Source: Polaromonas sp.
GTDB lineage: Bacteria; Pseudomonadota; Gammaproteobacteria; Burkholderiales; Burkholderiaceae
Reading direction: 5' to 3'
Length of the DNA: 5,919 bases
NCBI GenBank assembly: GCA_013823505.1
Contig: PNMH01000155.1
Coordinates: 1 to 5,919, forward strand
Positions 1 to 5,804 of this stretch are shown one piece after another. Positions within the stretch are counted from its first letter, which is position 1, and the number at the start of each line of letters is the position of its first letter. The position numbers and the translations under genes were made by a program. Under the pieces are notes generated by a model that was not told where the DNA came from, did not search any database, and worked only from the letters and a program-made list of their open reading frames with translations.

Positions 1-1248
1 CTGGCCCATGAGACGGAAATACCCCATTCGGGTGATTTTGTACAGAGGGACATGGGATCGGACTCGGTGTTGGTCACCCGTGACAGAGAGGGCCAGGTGC
101 ATGTGGTGCTCAACGTCTGTACCCATCGGGGCATGAAGGTCTCTACCTTGGACGTTGGCAATACCCAGGCCCACATGTGCATCTACCACGGCTGGGCTTT
201 CAAGCCCAACGGTGACTTCATCGGCGCACCTGTCGAGAAGGAGTGCATGCATGGAAAGATGATGAGCAAGGCGGAGCTCTCATTGACGAAAGCCCGTGTG
301 ACGATTTACGGCGGCATGATCTTCGCCACCTGGAATATCGAAGGCCCCTCGTTTGACGAGTTCCTGGGTGATGCCAAGTTTTACTACGACACGATGTGGT
401 GCCGCACCACCGGGGGCATGGAAGTCCTGGGCCCGCCACAACGATTCATCATCAAGGCCAACTGGAAAACGGCGGCCGAACAGGGGGCTTGCGACGGCTA
501 CCACACGCTGACCCTGCACCGCTGGCTGGGGGAGATCGGTCCATATGCAAAAAAACCTGGAGCCGAAGGCGGTGGTGCTGACCTGACACCCGAGATGTAC
601 GGTGTCGAAGTCTGGACCGACCACGGCCACACCATGCGCTGCATCGATCTTGATCGCAAGGTGCGCCGTATCACCGGCCAGGATCCGTCCGAGCTGACGC
701 CCGAGCAAAAGCTTACCGTTCTGCCGCCCCCGGGCCTCACGCCGCAGATGATTCCCGACGTGGTGAGCCGCCTCTCTGCCGAACAGATCCGGGTGATGAG
801 CACCAACCCCCCGCAGGTGGGCAACTTCTTCCCAAATGGCCTGTTCGAGTTTCTCTATCTGCCCACGGCCGACGGCAAGGTGGTCAGTGCCATGGCGTTG
901 CACACCTATGTCCCCATGGGGCCGGACAAGTTCATGTTCATGAACTGGATCCTGGCGGAAAAGGACACCCCCCCCGAGCAGAAGGCCGCCATGCTGCGCA
1001 TTTCCTGCCAGTTGTTGGGTACCTCCGGCATGGTCGAGCAGGACGACTCCGACACTTGGCCGCACCAGACCATCGTGTCCAAGGGTGCCATGAGCAGGAA
1101 CATCACGCTGAAGTACCAAGCGAAATATGAGACCGGCAAGCCCGACGGTTGGCCCGGTCCCGGCCATGTGGGCAGCGGCTTTACCAAGGACGACACCAAC
1201 TGGAGCTTCTGGCAGTACTGGCACGAACTGATGACTCAGGCATCTTGA
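1..1248 (+). CDS. Rieske ring-hydroxylating dioxygenase, alpha (large) subunit, 5' partial
   Basis: Catalytic subunit of a two-component terminal oxygenase that would add O2 to an aromatic or similar ring, taking electrons from a ferredoxin not encoded here. The frame is open from base 1 (LAHETEIPHSGDFV...), which is typical family sequence ahead of the Rieske domain. The ATG at 52 is therefore internal, and by comparison with the family roughly 40-50 N-terminal residues lie outside the window. The Rieske [2Fe-2S] ligands are visible: C-x-H (codons 118 and 124) and C-x2-H (178 and 187). The mononuclear iron site is D-x2-H-x4-H (493, 502, 517), with a third carboxylate in EQDD (1042 or 1045). 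The stretch before the iron site reads AAEQGACDGYH, where naphthalene dioxygenase has AENFVGDAYH, so the substrate pocket probably differs. A run of eight C at 968-975 encodes T-P-P in frame. The beta subunit follows after 37 bases. Family assignment is certain; substrate is unknown. Confidence 0.95.
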   Translation: MAHETEIPHSGDFVQRDMGSDSVLVTRDREGQVHVVLNVCTHRGMKVSTLDVGNTQAHMCIYHGWAFKPNGDFIGAPVEKECMHGKMMSKAELSLTKARVTIYGGMIFATWNIEGPSFDEFLGDAKFYYDTMWCRTTGGMEVLGPPQRFIIKANWKTAAEQGACDGYHTLTLHRWLGEIGPYAKKPGAEGGGADLTPEMYGVEVWTDHGHTMRCIDLDRKVRRITGQDPSELTPEQKLTVLPPPGLTPQMIPDVVSRLSAEQIRVMSTNPPQVGNFFPNGLFEFLYLPTADGKVVSAMALHTYVPMGPDKFMFMNWILAEKDTPPEQKAAMLRISCQLLGTSGMVEQDDSDTWPHQTIVSKGAMSRNITLKYQAKYETGKPDGWPGPGHVGSGFTKDDTNWSFWQYWHELMTQAS

Positions 1249-1274
1249 GTTGCCCATGCCAGCCCCTTTTCATC

Positions 1275-1280
1275 AGGAGA
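1275..1280 (+). promoter_or_regulatory. Shine-Dalgarno site of the beta-subunit gene
   Basis: AGGAGA, five bases before the ATG at 1286. It decides the start: the same frame can be opened upstream at a TTG (1250) or an ATG (1256), but neither has a comparable site. Confidence 0.8.
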
Positions 1281-1285
1281 TCACC

Positions 1286-1855
1286 ATGCTTGCCAATTTG
1301 CTTGAACCCACACCCCTGCCACCCACCGTGCGCAGCAATCGCTTGCCCGTCGGCAGCCCGCTCTACAACGAATGCGTCGAATTTCTCATCGATGAAGCCG
1401 AAATGCTCGATGAACTCCGTTTTGCCGAATGGAGCCAACTGCTGGCGCAGGACATTGAATACAACGTTCCCTTGCGCCTGACACGGCCTGTACGGATGCA
1501 GGATGGCACCACCATCCGCACGGTCCAGCACATGCACGACAACCACGGTTCCCTGATGTTGCGCGTGCGGCGCATCACGGAGACTCGTAGCGCCTGGTGT
1601 GAAGACCCGCCGTCGCGCACGCGCCGCATGGTCAGCAATGTGCGCGTCTATCAAACCGAAAAACCCAACGAGTTCAAGGTGCAAAGCTACCTGCTGCTCA
1701 CCCGAAGCAGGTTTGATTTTGACTATTTTGACCTCATCCCCTGCGACCGCCACGACGTGTTGCGCAAGAACGCTGGCACCTTTCAATTGGCGCGGCGCGA
1801 GGTTTTGATTGACCAGGCCGTGCTCGGGACGCCCAACCTGGGCATTTTCCTTTGA
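1286..1855 (+). CDS. Ring-hydroxylating dioxygenase beta (small) subunit
   Basis: Small subunit of the terminal oxygenase, an NTF2/SnoaL-fold protein that packs under the alpha trimer in alpha3beta3 enzymes and has a mainly structural role. The product is 189 residues, normal for the family. Family signs are the N-terminal helix region (YNECVEFLIDEAEMLDEL, then a W and the DIEYNVPLR strand), the central R-V-x-R-I ... W-C-E-D-P-P-S-R-T-R-R-x-V-S-N-V stretch, and the C-terminal REVLIDQAVLGTPNLGIFL ending. The start at 1286 is chosen for its strong ribosome site. The gene follows the alpha gene by 37 bases, as expected for co-expressed partners. The last 27 codons and the four bases after the stop are echoed downstream of the P450 gene at 3190-3274. 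Confidence 0.93.
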   Translation: MLANLLEPTPLPPTVRSNRLPVGSPLYNECVEFLIDEAEMLDELRFAEWSQLLAQDIEYNVPLRLTRPVRMQDGTTIRTVQHMHDNHGSLMLRVRRITETRSAWCEDPPSRTRRMVSNVRVYQTEKPNEFKVQSYLLLTRSRFDFDYFDLIPCDRHDVLRKNAGTFQLARREVLIDQAVLGTPNLGIFL

Positions 1856-1859
1856 TCTG
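1842..1859 (+). repeat. 18-bp direct repeat, copy 1 (end of beta-subunit gene)
   Basis: GCATTTTCCTTTGATCTG spans the last codons and stop of the beta gene. A copy with one difference (A for T at position 5) lies at 3257-3274. In both copies the stop codon falls at the same place in the repeat, which points to shared ancestry of coding ends rather than a mobile-element repeat. Confidence 0.8.
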
Positions 1860-1890
1860 TCGTCCTACTTTCAAATTTCAGGATTAAAAA

Positions 1891-3171
1891 ATGAAAACTC
1901 CCTATCGCTCCGAGAAGCTCGAGCAAGCTTTTGCAGCACTGTCAGCCAATTACCGAGGAACCGACATCGACCTGTACGCGGCGTGCCGAGAAAAGCGCGC
2001 GAAGTCACCGGTTGTGACGGGCGACTTCATGCACAGCATTGGTGTGCCCACCCATGCGGGCGCCAACCACGGACAACCGACCTTCACGCTCTTCAAGTAC
2101 AACGACATAAAGAACGTACTTCAAGATACCTCCAAGTTCGATAGCCGCTTCATGGCCAAGGGATTTGGAAGCTTTTTCAGCGCCGATGGACTGGTCATCA
2201 CGGCCATGGACGGTGAAGCGCACCGCAAGGCCCGAGGGCTTCTGCAGCCGGTGTTTGCGCCCGACGCGGTGCTGCCGTGGCGCGCCGCCATCGAGCACCA
2301 GATTCGCGACGAGTTCATCCTGCCGCTGGTACCCGACAAGCGCGCCGACTTGCTGGATTTCGGCCTGTACTTCCCGATCCGGGTCATCTACGGCCTGATC
2401 GGTTTTCCTAAAGAAGAGTTGGGCAACTTTTACGAGTACGCAGCGATGGGGCTGACCGTGCTGGCAGGCCCCAAGATCGACCCGGTCGAAGAGGCGGCAT
2501 CGCGCGAACGCGCCATGAAGGCCACCAACACCTTGTACGAGGCCGTGATGGCGCTGGTCAAACGCCGCCGCGCCGAAGGTGCGCCCGGTGACGATCTGGT
2601 GTGCCGACTGCTGCGCGCCGAATTCGAGGGTCGCAAGCTCGATGACCACGAGATCACGACCTTCGCACGCTCAATGGTGGCCGCCGGCGGTGAGACCACC
2701 ACCCGCACCTTCAGCTCGATCATGACGCTGCTGTTGCAGCGTCCTGCTTTGGTCGAACGGGTTCGCAATGATCGCAGCCTGGTGGCCAAACTGATCGACG
2801 AGAGCGTGCGCTTCGAGCCGGTGTCCACGGTCAAGGTGCGCCAGGCCGTTCGCGATGTCGAGATCCGTGGCGTGCAGATTCCCAAGGATGCGATGGTGCA
2901 GTGCGTGGTCGCTTCGGCCAACCGCGACGAAGAGATCTTCGACAACAGCGACAGCTTTGACATCGAACGTCGCCAAAAACCATCCTTCACCTTTGGCTAC
3001 GGTCCGCACATGTGCATCGGCCAGTACCTGGCGAAGATGGAGCTCTCCATTGCCATCAATGCGGTGCTCGATCTGTTCCCCAACATTCGACTCGATCCGG
3101 ACCGCCCCGCGCCTGTGATCGCCGGCAGCATGTTGCGCGGCGCTGCCTCGGTGCCCGTGATCTGGGACTGA
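1891..3171 (+). CDS. Soluble bacterial cytochrome P450
   Basis: Heme-thiolate monooxygenase of 426 residues, the usual size of a soluble bacterial P450; there is no N-terminal membrane segment. It needs an external ferredoxin and reductase, neither of which is in the window. Hallmarks are in order: the I-helix oxygen-activation motif A-G-G-E-T-T (265-270), where E268-T269 takes the place of the usual Asp/Glu-Thr pair; the K-helix ExxR (E304, R307, in ESVRFEP); and the heme loop F-G-Y-G-P-H-M-C-I-G (368-377) with C375 as iron ligand. The start follows AGGA (1880-1883) by seven bases. The gene begins 35 bases after the dioxygenase beta gene and runs the same way, so one transcript and one degradation pathway are likely. 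The CYP family and substrate cannot be assigned by eye. After the TGA stop the frame stays open for 32 more codons, to 3270, through the beta-subunit relic. Confidence 0.95.
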   Translation: MKTPYRSEKLEQAFAALSANYRGTDIDLYAACREKRAKSPVVTGDFMHSIGVPTHAGANHGQPTFTLFKYNDIKNVLQDTSKFDSRFMAKGFGSFFSADGLVITAMDGEAHRKARGLLQPVFAPDAVLPWRAAIEHQIRDEFILPLVPDKRADLLDFGLYFPIRVIYGLIGFPKEELGNFYEYAAMGLTVLAGPKIDPVEEAASRERAMKATNTLYEAVMALVKRRRAEGAPGDDLVCRLLRAEFEGRKLDDHEITTFARSMVAAGGETTTRTFSSIMTLLLQRPALVERVRNDRSLVAKLIDESVRFEPVSTVKVRQAVRDVEIRGVQIPKDAMVQCVVASANRDEEIFDNSDSFDIERRQKPSFTFGYGPHMCIGQYLAKMELSIAINAVLDLFPNIRLDPDRPAPVIAGSMLRGAASVPVIWD

Positions 3172-3184
3172 AGACCTTTGCACG

Positions 3185-3211
3185 GCGGCGGCATTCCCCA
3201 ACAGCCGCCGC
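3185..3211 (+). other. GC-rich stem-loop after the P450 gene
   Basis: An 8-bp perfect stem, GCGGCGGC (3185-3192) pairing with GCCGCCGC (3204-3211), with an 11-base loop. It sits 13 bases after the P450 stop and has no T-run behind it, so it does not look like an intrinsic terminator. It could protect the 3' end of a processed message or reduce read-through to the amidohydrolase; that role is inference. Confidence 0.5.
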
Positions 3212-3270
3212 GCGACATCCTGATCGATCCTTTGGTGATCAGGCCAACCAACCTCTGCATATTCCTTTGA
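3190..3270 (+). pseudogene. Relic of a second dioxygenase beta-subunit 3' end
   Basis: Read in frame to the TGA at 3268-3270, these bases give RDILIDPLVIRPTNLCIFL at the C-terminus, against REVLIDQAVLGTPNLGIFL in the intact beta subunit. Without gaps, 12 of 26 residues are identical over the aligned end (1775-1855 against 3190-3270), with further E/D, V/I and L/I matches. By hand count, 57 of 85 bases match, including four after the stop (TCTG). There is no start codon or ribosome site, so it is probably not translated on its own. It lies in the same frame as the P450, beyond that gene's stop. The divergence means it came from a different beta gene, not a recent copy of 1286-1855. The alternative is chance similarity, unlikely given the shared frame, stop position and gapless match, but the stretch is short. 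Confidence 0.68.
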
Positions 3271-3274
3271 TCTG
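3257..3274 (+). repeat. 18-bp direct repeat, copy 2 (before amidohydrolase gene)
   Basis: GCATATTCCTTTGATCTG matches 1842-1859 at 17 of 18 positions. It covers the end and stop of the beta-subunit relic and runs into the GGAG ribosome site of the amidohydrolase gene. Confidence 0.8.
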
Positions 3275-3283
3275 GAGACTCTC

Positions 3284-4594
3284 ATGAAACTCGACGACCT
3301 CATTCTTGTCAGTGTTGACGACCACGCGATCGAACCGCGCGGCGCATTTGATCGCCACATGCCCGCCAAATTCAAGGGTCGCGAGCCCAAGGTGGTGCAA
3401 AGCAAGGGCCGTGATGTCTGGGTCTTTGAAGGCCGTGCCACGGGCTACATGGGCCTGAACTCGGTGGTGGGTCGGCCCAAGGACGAATACGGCATGGAGC
3501 CTCTGGGCTATGAACACATGCGCCGCGGAACCTGGGACATCAAAGCCCGTGTCGACGACATGAATGCCAACGGCGTTCTAGGGTCGATCTGCTTTCCGAC
3601 CTTCCCCGGTTTCGCGGGCCAACGCTTCCAGCAGTACAAGGACGCGCGGGAGGTGTCGTTTGCCGCTATCCAGGCCTACAACGACTGGCACTTGTACGAC
3701 TGGTGCAATGCCGCGCCAGGTCGATTCATTCCACTGAGTCTGATCCCTTGGTGGGACGGTGAGTTGGCGGCTCAGGAAATCCGTCGCATGGCCAAACTTG
3801 GCGTTCACGCGATCTCCCTATCAGACAATCCGGCGCTGCACGGATTCCCGTCGATCCACTCTGACCACTGGGACCCGGTCTGGAAGGCTTGTGCAGACAA
3901 CGACGTGGTGATCTGCTGCCACATCGGTACGGGTGTCAAGGCTGAGCATGCGTCCAACGATTCGCCTATTGATGCCTGGATTGCCGCGATGCCGATCTCG
4001 ATCGCCAATTCGGCCGCCGACTGGATTTGGGCTCCAATGTGGAAAAAGTACCCCAACCTGCGCATGGCCCTTTCCGAGGGCAGCATCGGATGGATTCCGT
4101 ACCTTCTGGAGCGTTCTGACTTCACCTACCGTCACCACCACGAGTGGACACAGACCAACTTCGGCAATGGCAAGCCCAGTGATGTGTTTAAGAAGCACAT
4201 CATCACCTGCTTCATCGAAGATGAATTCGGTCTCCGCAATCTGGCTGACATCGGCGAAGACATGGTCACCTGGGAGTGCGACTACCCGCACTCCGACTGC
4301 ACCTGGCCGGGTTCTCCGGAAATATTCCATGCTCAGACCAAGCACCTGACGGATGTGCAGATCAACAAGATCGGTCACCTCAATGCCATGCGGGAATTCT
4401 CCTACGACCCGTTCCCTGTTCTGGGGCGCGAGAACTGCACGGTGGGTGCATTGCGGGCGCAGGCCAAGCACGTGAGCGTCGAGCCCATGCTGGGCATGGG
4501 GGGCGCCAAGCCGGTGCGTGTGGTCGGCAAGCCGGTGACTTCGGGTGACATCAACAAGATGTTTGCCGATGCAGATGCCGAAACAGCGCTGTAA
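3284..4594 (+). CDS. Amidohydrolase-superfamily protein, ACMSD-like (amidohydrolase 2)
   Basis: TIM-barrel metal-dependent enzyme of 436 residues. Known relatives include decarboxylases (ACMSD, gamma-resorcylate, 5-carboxyvanillate), ring-cleavage-product hydrolases and hydratases; which reaction applies here cannot be read from sequence. Visible metal-site candidates are D12-x-H14 on the first strand (SVDDHAIEP) in place of H-x-H, H213 (ICCHIGTG) and D333 (WECDYPHSD). Where ACMSD has a further His, the segment LSEGSIGW places E265. A tail of about 55 residues follows the barrel's last conserved segment (YDPFPVLGRENC). The start is supported by GGAG (3274-3277) six bases upstream. The 112-base gap to the P450 holds the beta-subunit relic. 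The location among oxygenase genes suggests a step after ring hydroxylation or cleavage, though no ring-cleavage enzyme is in the window. Confidence 0.9.
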   Translation: MKLDDLILVSVDDHAIEPRGAFDRHMPAKFKGREPKVVQSKGRDVWVFEGRATGYMGLNSVVGRPKDEYGMEPLGYEHMRRGTWDIKARVDDMNANGVLGSICFPTFPGFAGQRFQQYKDAREVSFAAIQAYNDWHLYDWCNAAPGRFIPLSLIPWWDGELAAQEIRRMAKLGVHAISLSDNPALHGFPSIHSDHWDPVWKACADNDVVICCHIGTGVKAEHASNDSPIDAWIAAMPISIANSAADWIWAPMWKKYPNLRMALSEGSIGWIPYLLERSDFTYRHHHEWTQTNFGNGKPSDVFKKHIITCFIEDEFGLRNLADIGEDMVTWECDYPHSDCTWPGSPEIFHAQTKHLTDVQINKIGHLNAMREFSYDPFPVLGRENCTVGALRAQAKHVSVEPMLGMGGAKPVRVVGKPVTSGDINKMFADADAETAL

Positions 4595-4609
4595 CCCAAG
4601 GCGCAACCG

Positions 4610-4699
4610 ATGAAGCAACCCAACGATACGCCCTGTCAGGTCGATGGCCGGCACTTTGACCATGACGGTCTGTGCCTTGGCCCTCAGGTGCTCGCCTGA
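4610..4699 (+). CDS. Possible 29-residue small protein, coupled to the MDR gene
   Basis: A short ORF in the gap between amidohydrolase and MDR genes, running from ATG 4610 to TGA 4697-4699. AAGG lies eight bases before the start, and the stop overlaps the next gene's ATG as TGATG, an arrangement typical of translational coupling. The product has no hydrophobic segment and carries C9, H15, H18 and C22 (C-x5-H-x2-H-x3-C), which could bind a metal ion. I do not recognise a family. It may be a true microprotein, a translated leader that feeds ribosomes to the MDR start, or a remnant of a longer gene. Its position makes translation plausible; its function is unknown. Confidence 0.45.
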   Translation: MKQPNDTPCQVDGRHFDHDGLCLGPQVLA

Positions 4700-5625
4700 T
4701 GCGCGCCGCTGTCATCACCGAGCGCGGCCTGGGGCCGGTCCTGCAGGACTTTGCTGTGCCGCAAGCGTGCGAGGGTGCGACCTTGATCAAGGTGGACACC
4801 GCTGGACTGGGCGGATGGGACGTTCTGGGGGCCTACCGTCTGGGGGTGCAATTCCCGTGTGTCATACGTGGCGAGGGGGTCGGTCGTGCGCAGGATGGGC
4901 GCCGGGTCTATTTTGGGGAACGCTCGGTGGCGCCCTTTGGCGCCTGGGCCGAGCAAACCCTGGTGCCGACCGAAGAGGTGTGGGACGTACCCGACGATGT
5001 AGACGATGTGCTCGCGATCACCATGGGCATCGCGGGCACGGGTGCGCTGCTGCCGCTGGAGCAGGCCAGTATCAAGCCCGGCGAAAGCGTTTTGATCCTC
5101 GGTGCCACGGGAACGCTGGGGCAGATCGCCCTCCAGCTCGCGCGCATTCTGGGCGCCGGCAGGGTGGTGGGGGCGGCCCGCGATGCGGCTGCCCTGGAGC
5201 GCCTGCGTGCACGCGGCCAGGCCGATGCGGTGGTGGCATTGGGCAGCGACGACGATGCCGCCGCCCTCAAGGCCGTCGCGGGCGAGGGATTTGACGTGGT
5301 GCTTGATGGTGTCTGTGGTCCGCCCTTGCTCGCCGCCCTGAAGGCCACACGCTGGGGGGGCCGCATACTCACCATCGGCACCGGGGCAGGGCGCGAAATC
5401 AACCTCAACATCGCCGATCTGTTGTTCCGAACGCTCAGTTGCGTGGGGACGGGTCAGCGTTCACCAAGCGATCGCGAGGCCACCTGGCGCAGACTCTTGC
5501 AGCTGGCGCGTGAGCACCAGATCACCTTCGATCATGTGGGTTATCGCTTCGACGAAATGCCGACGGCCTGGGCGGCGCAGGTGGCTGGACCACACGCCAA
5601 GATCACGGCCTCCTTTAGAGGCTGA
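4699..5625 (+). CDS. Zinc-independent MDR oxidoreductase (quinone-oxidoreductase-like)
   Basis: NAD(P)H-dependent medium-chain dehydrogenase/reductase of 308 residues, slightly short for the family. It has an N-terminal GroES-like domain (about 1-115) with the R-G-E-G-V-G turn (57-62) and a Rossmann domain with G-A-T-G-T-L-G (135-141) in the LILGATGTLGQIALQLAR segment. The Cys/His set of zinc alcohol dehydrogenases is not apparent, which favours the quinone oxidoreductase, enoyl reductase or zinc-less branch. I chose ATG 4699 because the protein then opens MRAAVITERG, a standard MDR beginning; a GTG at 4672 would add nine atypical residues. The only ribosome site is a weak AGGTG about ten bases upstream, so expression probably relies on coupling to the 4610-4699 ORF. 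Its likely job is to oxidise or reduce an intermediate of the pathway. A run of seven G at 5354-5360 reads in frame as W-G-G. Confidence 0.92.
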   Translation: MRAAVITERGLGPVLQDFAVPQACEGATLIKVDTAGLGGWDVLGAYRLGVQFPCVIRGEGVGRAQDGRRVYFGERSVAPFGAWAEQTLVPTEEVWDVPDDVDDVLAITMGIAGTGALLPLEQASIKPGESVLILGATGTLGQIALQLARILGAGRVVGAARDAAALERLRARGQADAVVALGSDDDAAALKAVAGEGFDVVLDGVCGPPLLAALKATRWGGRILTIGTGAGREINLNIADLLFRTLSCVGTGQRSPSDREATWRRLLQLAREHQITFDHVGYRFDEMPTAWAAQVAGPHAKITASFRG

Positions 5626-5649
5626 TGCGCTCGCTGCACGGGGGCTGAT

Positions 5650-5664
5650 CCAGCCGCGGGCTGG
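5650..5664 (+). other. Short GC hairpin after the MDR gene
   Basis: CCAGCC-GCG-GGCTGG forms a perfect 6-bp stem with a 3-base loop, 24 bases after the MDR stop. No T-run follows, so an intrinsic terminator is doubtful. It is placed where an end-of-operon structure would be expected. Confidence 0.35.
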
Positions 5665-5690
5665 GGCTTGGGCAGGGCAAAGAGTCAGTG

Positions 5691-5720
5691 TTAACCCTTG
5701 GGTTGATCCGCTTTTATCAA
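5691..5720. promoter_or_regulatory. Two overlapping dyads, possible operator
   Basis: AACCC-TT-GGGTT (5693-5704) sits in a 16-bp imperfect palindrome (5691-5706). It overlaps TTGAT-N8-ATCAA (5703-5720). Both lie just upstream of the promoter-like hexamers at 5738-5766, in the only clearly AT-rich stretch of the window. A regulator site for the next gene is plausible; the protein family is not identifiable, and the symmetry is not of the T-N11-A LysR type. Confidence 0.35.
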
Positions 5721-5737
5721 TTGCGATCGGTTTTATA

Positions 5738-5766
5738 TGTACACACTTGGCTAAGTTGTTTATATT
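5738..5766 (+). promoter_or_regulatory. Sigma70-like promoter for the second dioxygenase gene
   Basis: TGTACA (5738-5743, 4 of 6 to TTGACA) and TATATT (5761-5766, 5 of 6 to TATAAT) are separated by exactly 17 bases. Transcription would start near 5773, leaving a leader of about 30 bases before the ATG at 5805. The surrounding AT-rich composition contrasts with the GC-rich genes on both sides. Confidence 0.5.
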
Positions 5767-5793
5767 TCGTCTCCACTGCTGCTTAAACAGATG

Positions 5794-5800
5794 AAGGAGA
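5794..5800 (+). promoter_or_regulatory. Shine-Dalgarno site of the second alpha-subunit gene
   Basis: AAGGAGA, four bases before the ATG at 5805. This is the strongest ribosome site in the window and fixes the start of a gene that is cut off by the window edge. Confidence 0.8.
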
Positions 5801-5804
5801 CCCC

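Noticed and set aside
52..54. ATG as start of the alpha subunit
   Set aside because: The frame is open upstream to base 1 with conserved family sequence, and no ribosome site precedes 52; the true start is outside the window.
968..975. Run of eight C as a phase-variable or frameshift site
   Set aside because: The alpha frame is intact across it and the run simply encodes T-P-P in a GC-rich gene; no sign of slippage in one sequence.
280..1257. 325-codon open frame on the minus strand, antisense to the alpha gene
   Set aside because: Its translation resembles no family and is rich in H, G, R and V as expected from the reverse of GC-rich codons; the plus strand is a clear Rieske alpha subunit.
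1250..1285. Upstream TTG/ATG starts for the beta subunit
   Set aside because: No ribosome site, whereas ATG 1286 has AGGAGA at ideal spacing and gives a normal length.
3221..3241. TGATC...GATCA inverted repeat before the amidohydrolase
   Set aside because: Five-base arms around an 11-base gap are easily found by chance, and the stretch is better explained by the beta-subunit relic.
3821..4663. 280-codon open frame on the minus strand over the amidohydrolase gene
   Set aside because: Shadow frame of a well-supported gene, with no recognisable domain and no plausible promoter or ribosome site.
4672..4698. GTG start for the MDR protein
   Set aside because: The added nine residues are not family-like; ATG 4699 gives the standard N-terminus and the TGATG overlap.
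5354..5360. Run of seven G in the MDR gene as a frameshift
   Set aside because: The frame continues normally with family sequence on both sides.
5650..5664. Intrinsic terminator after the MDR gene
   Set aside because: The hairpin is short and is followed by GC-rich sequence, not a T-run; kept only as a hairpin.
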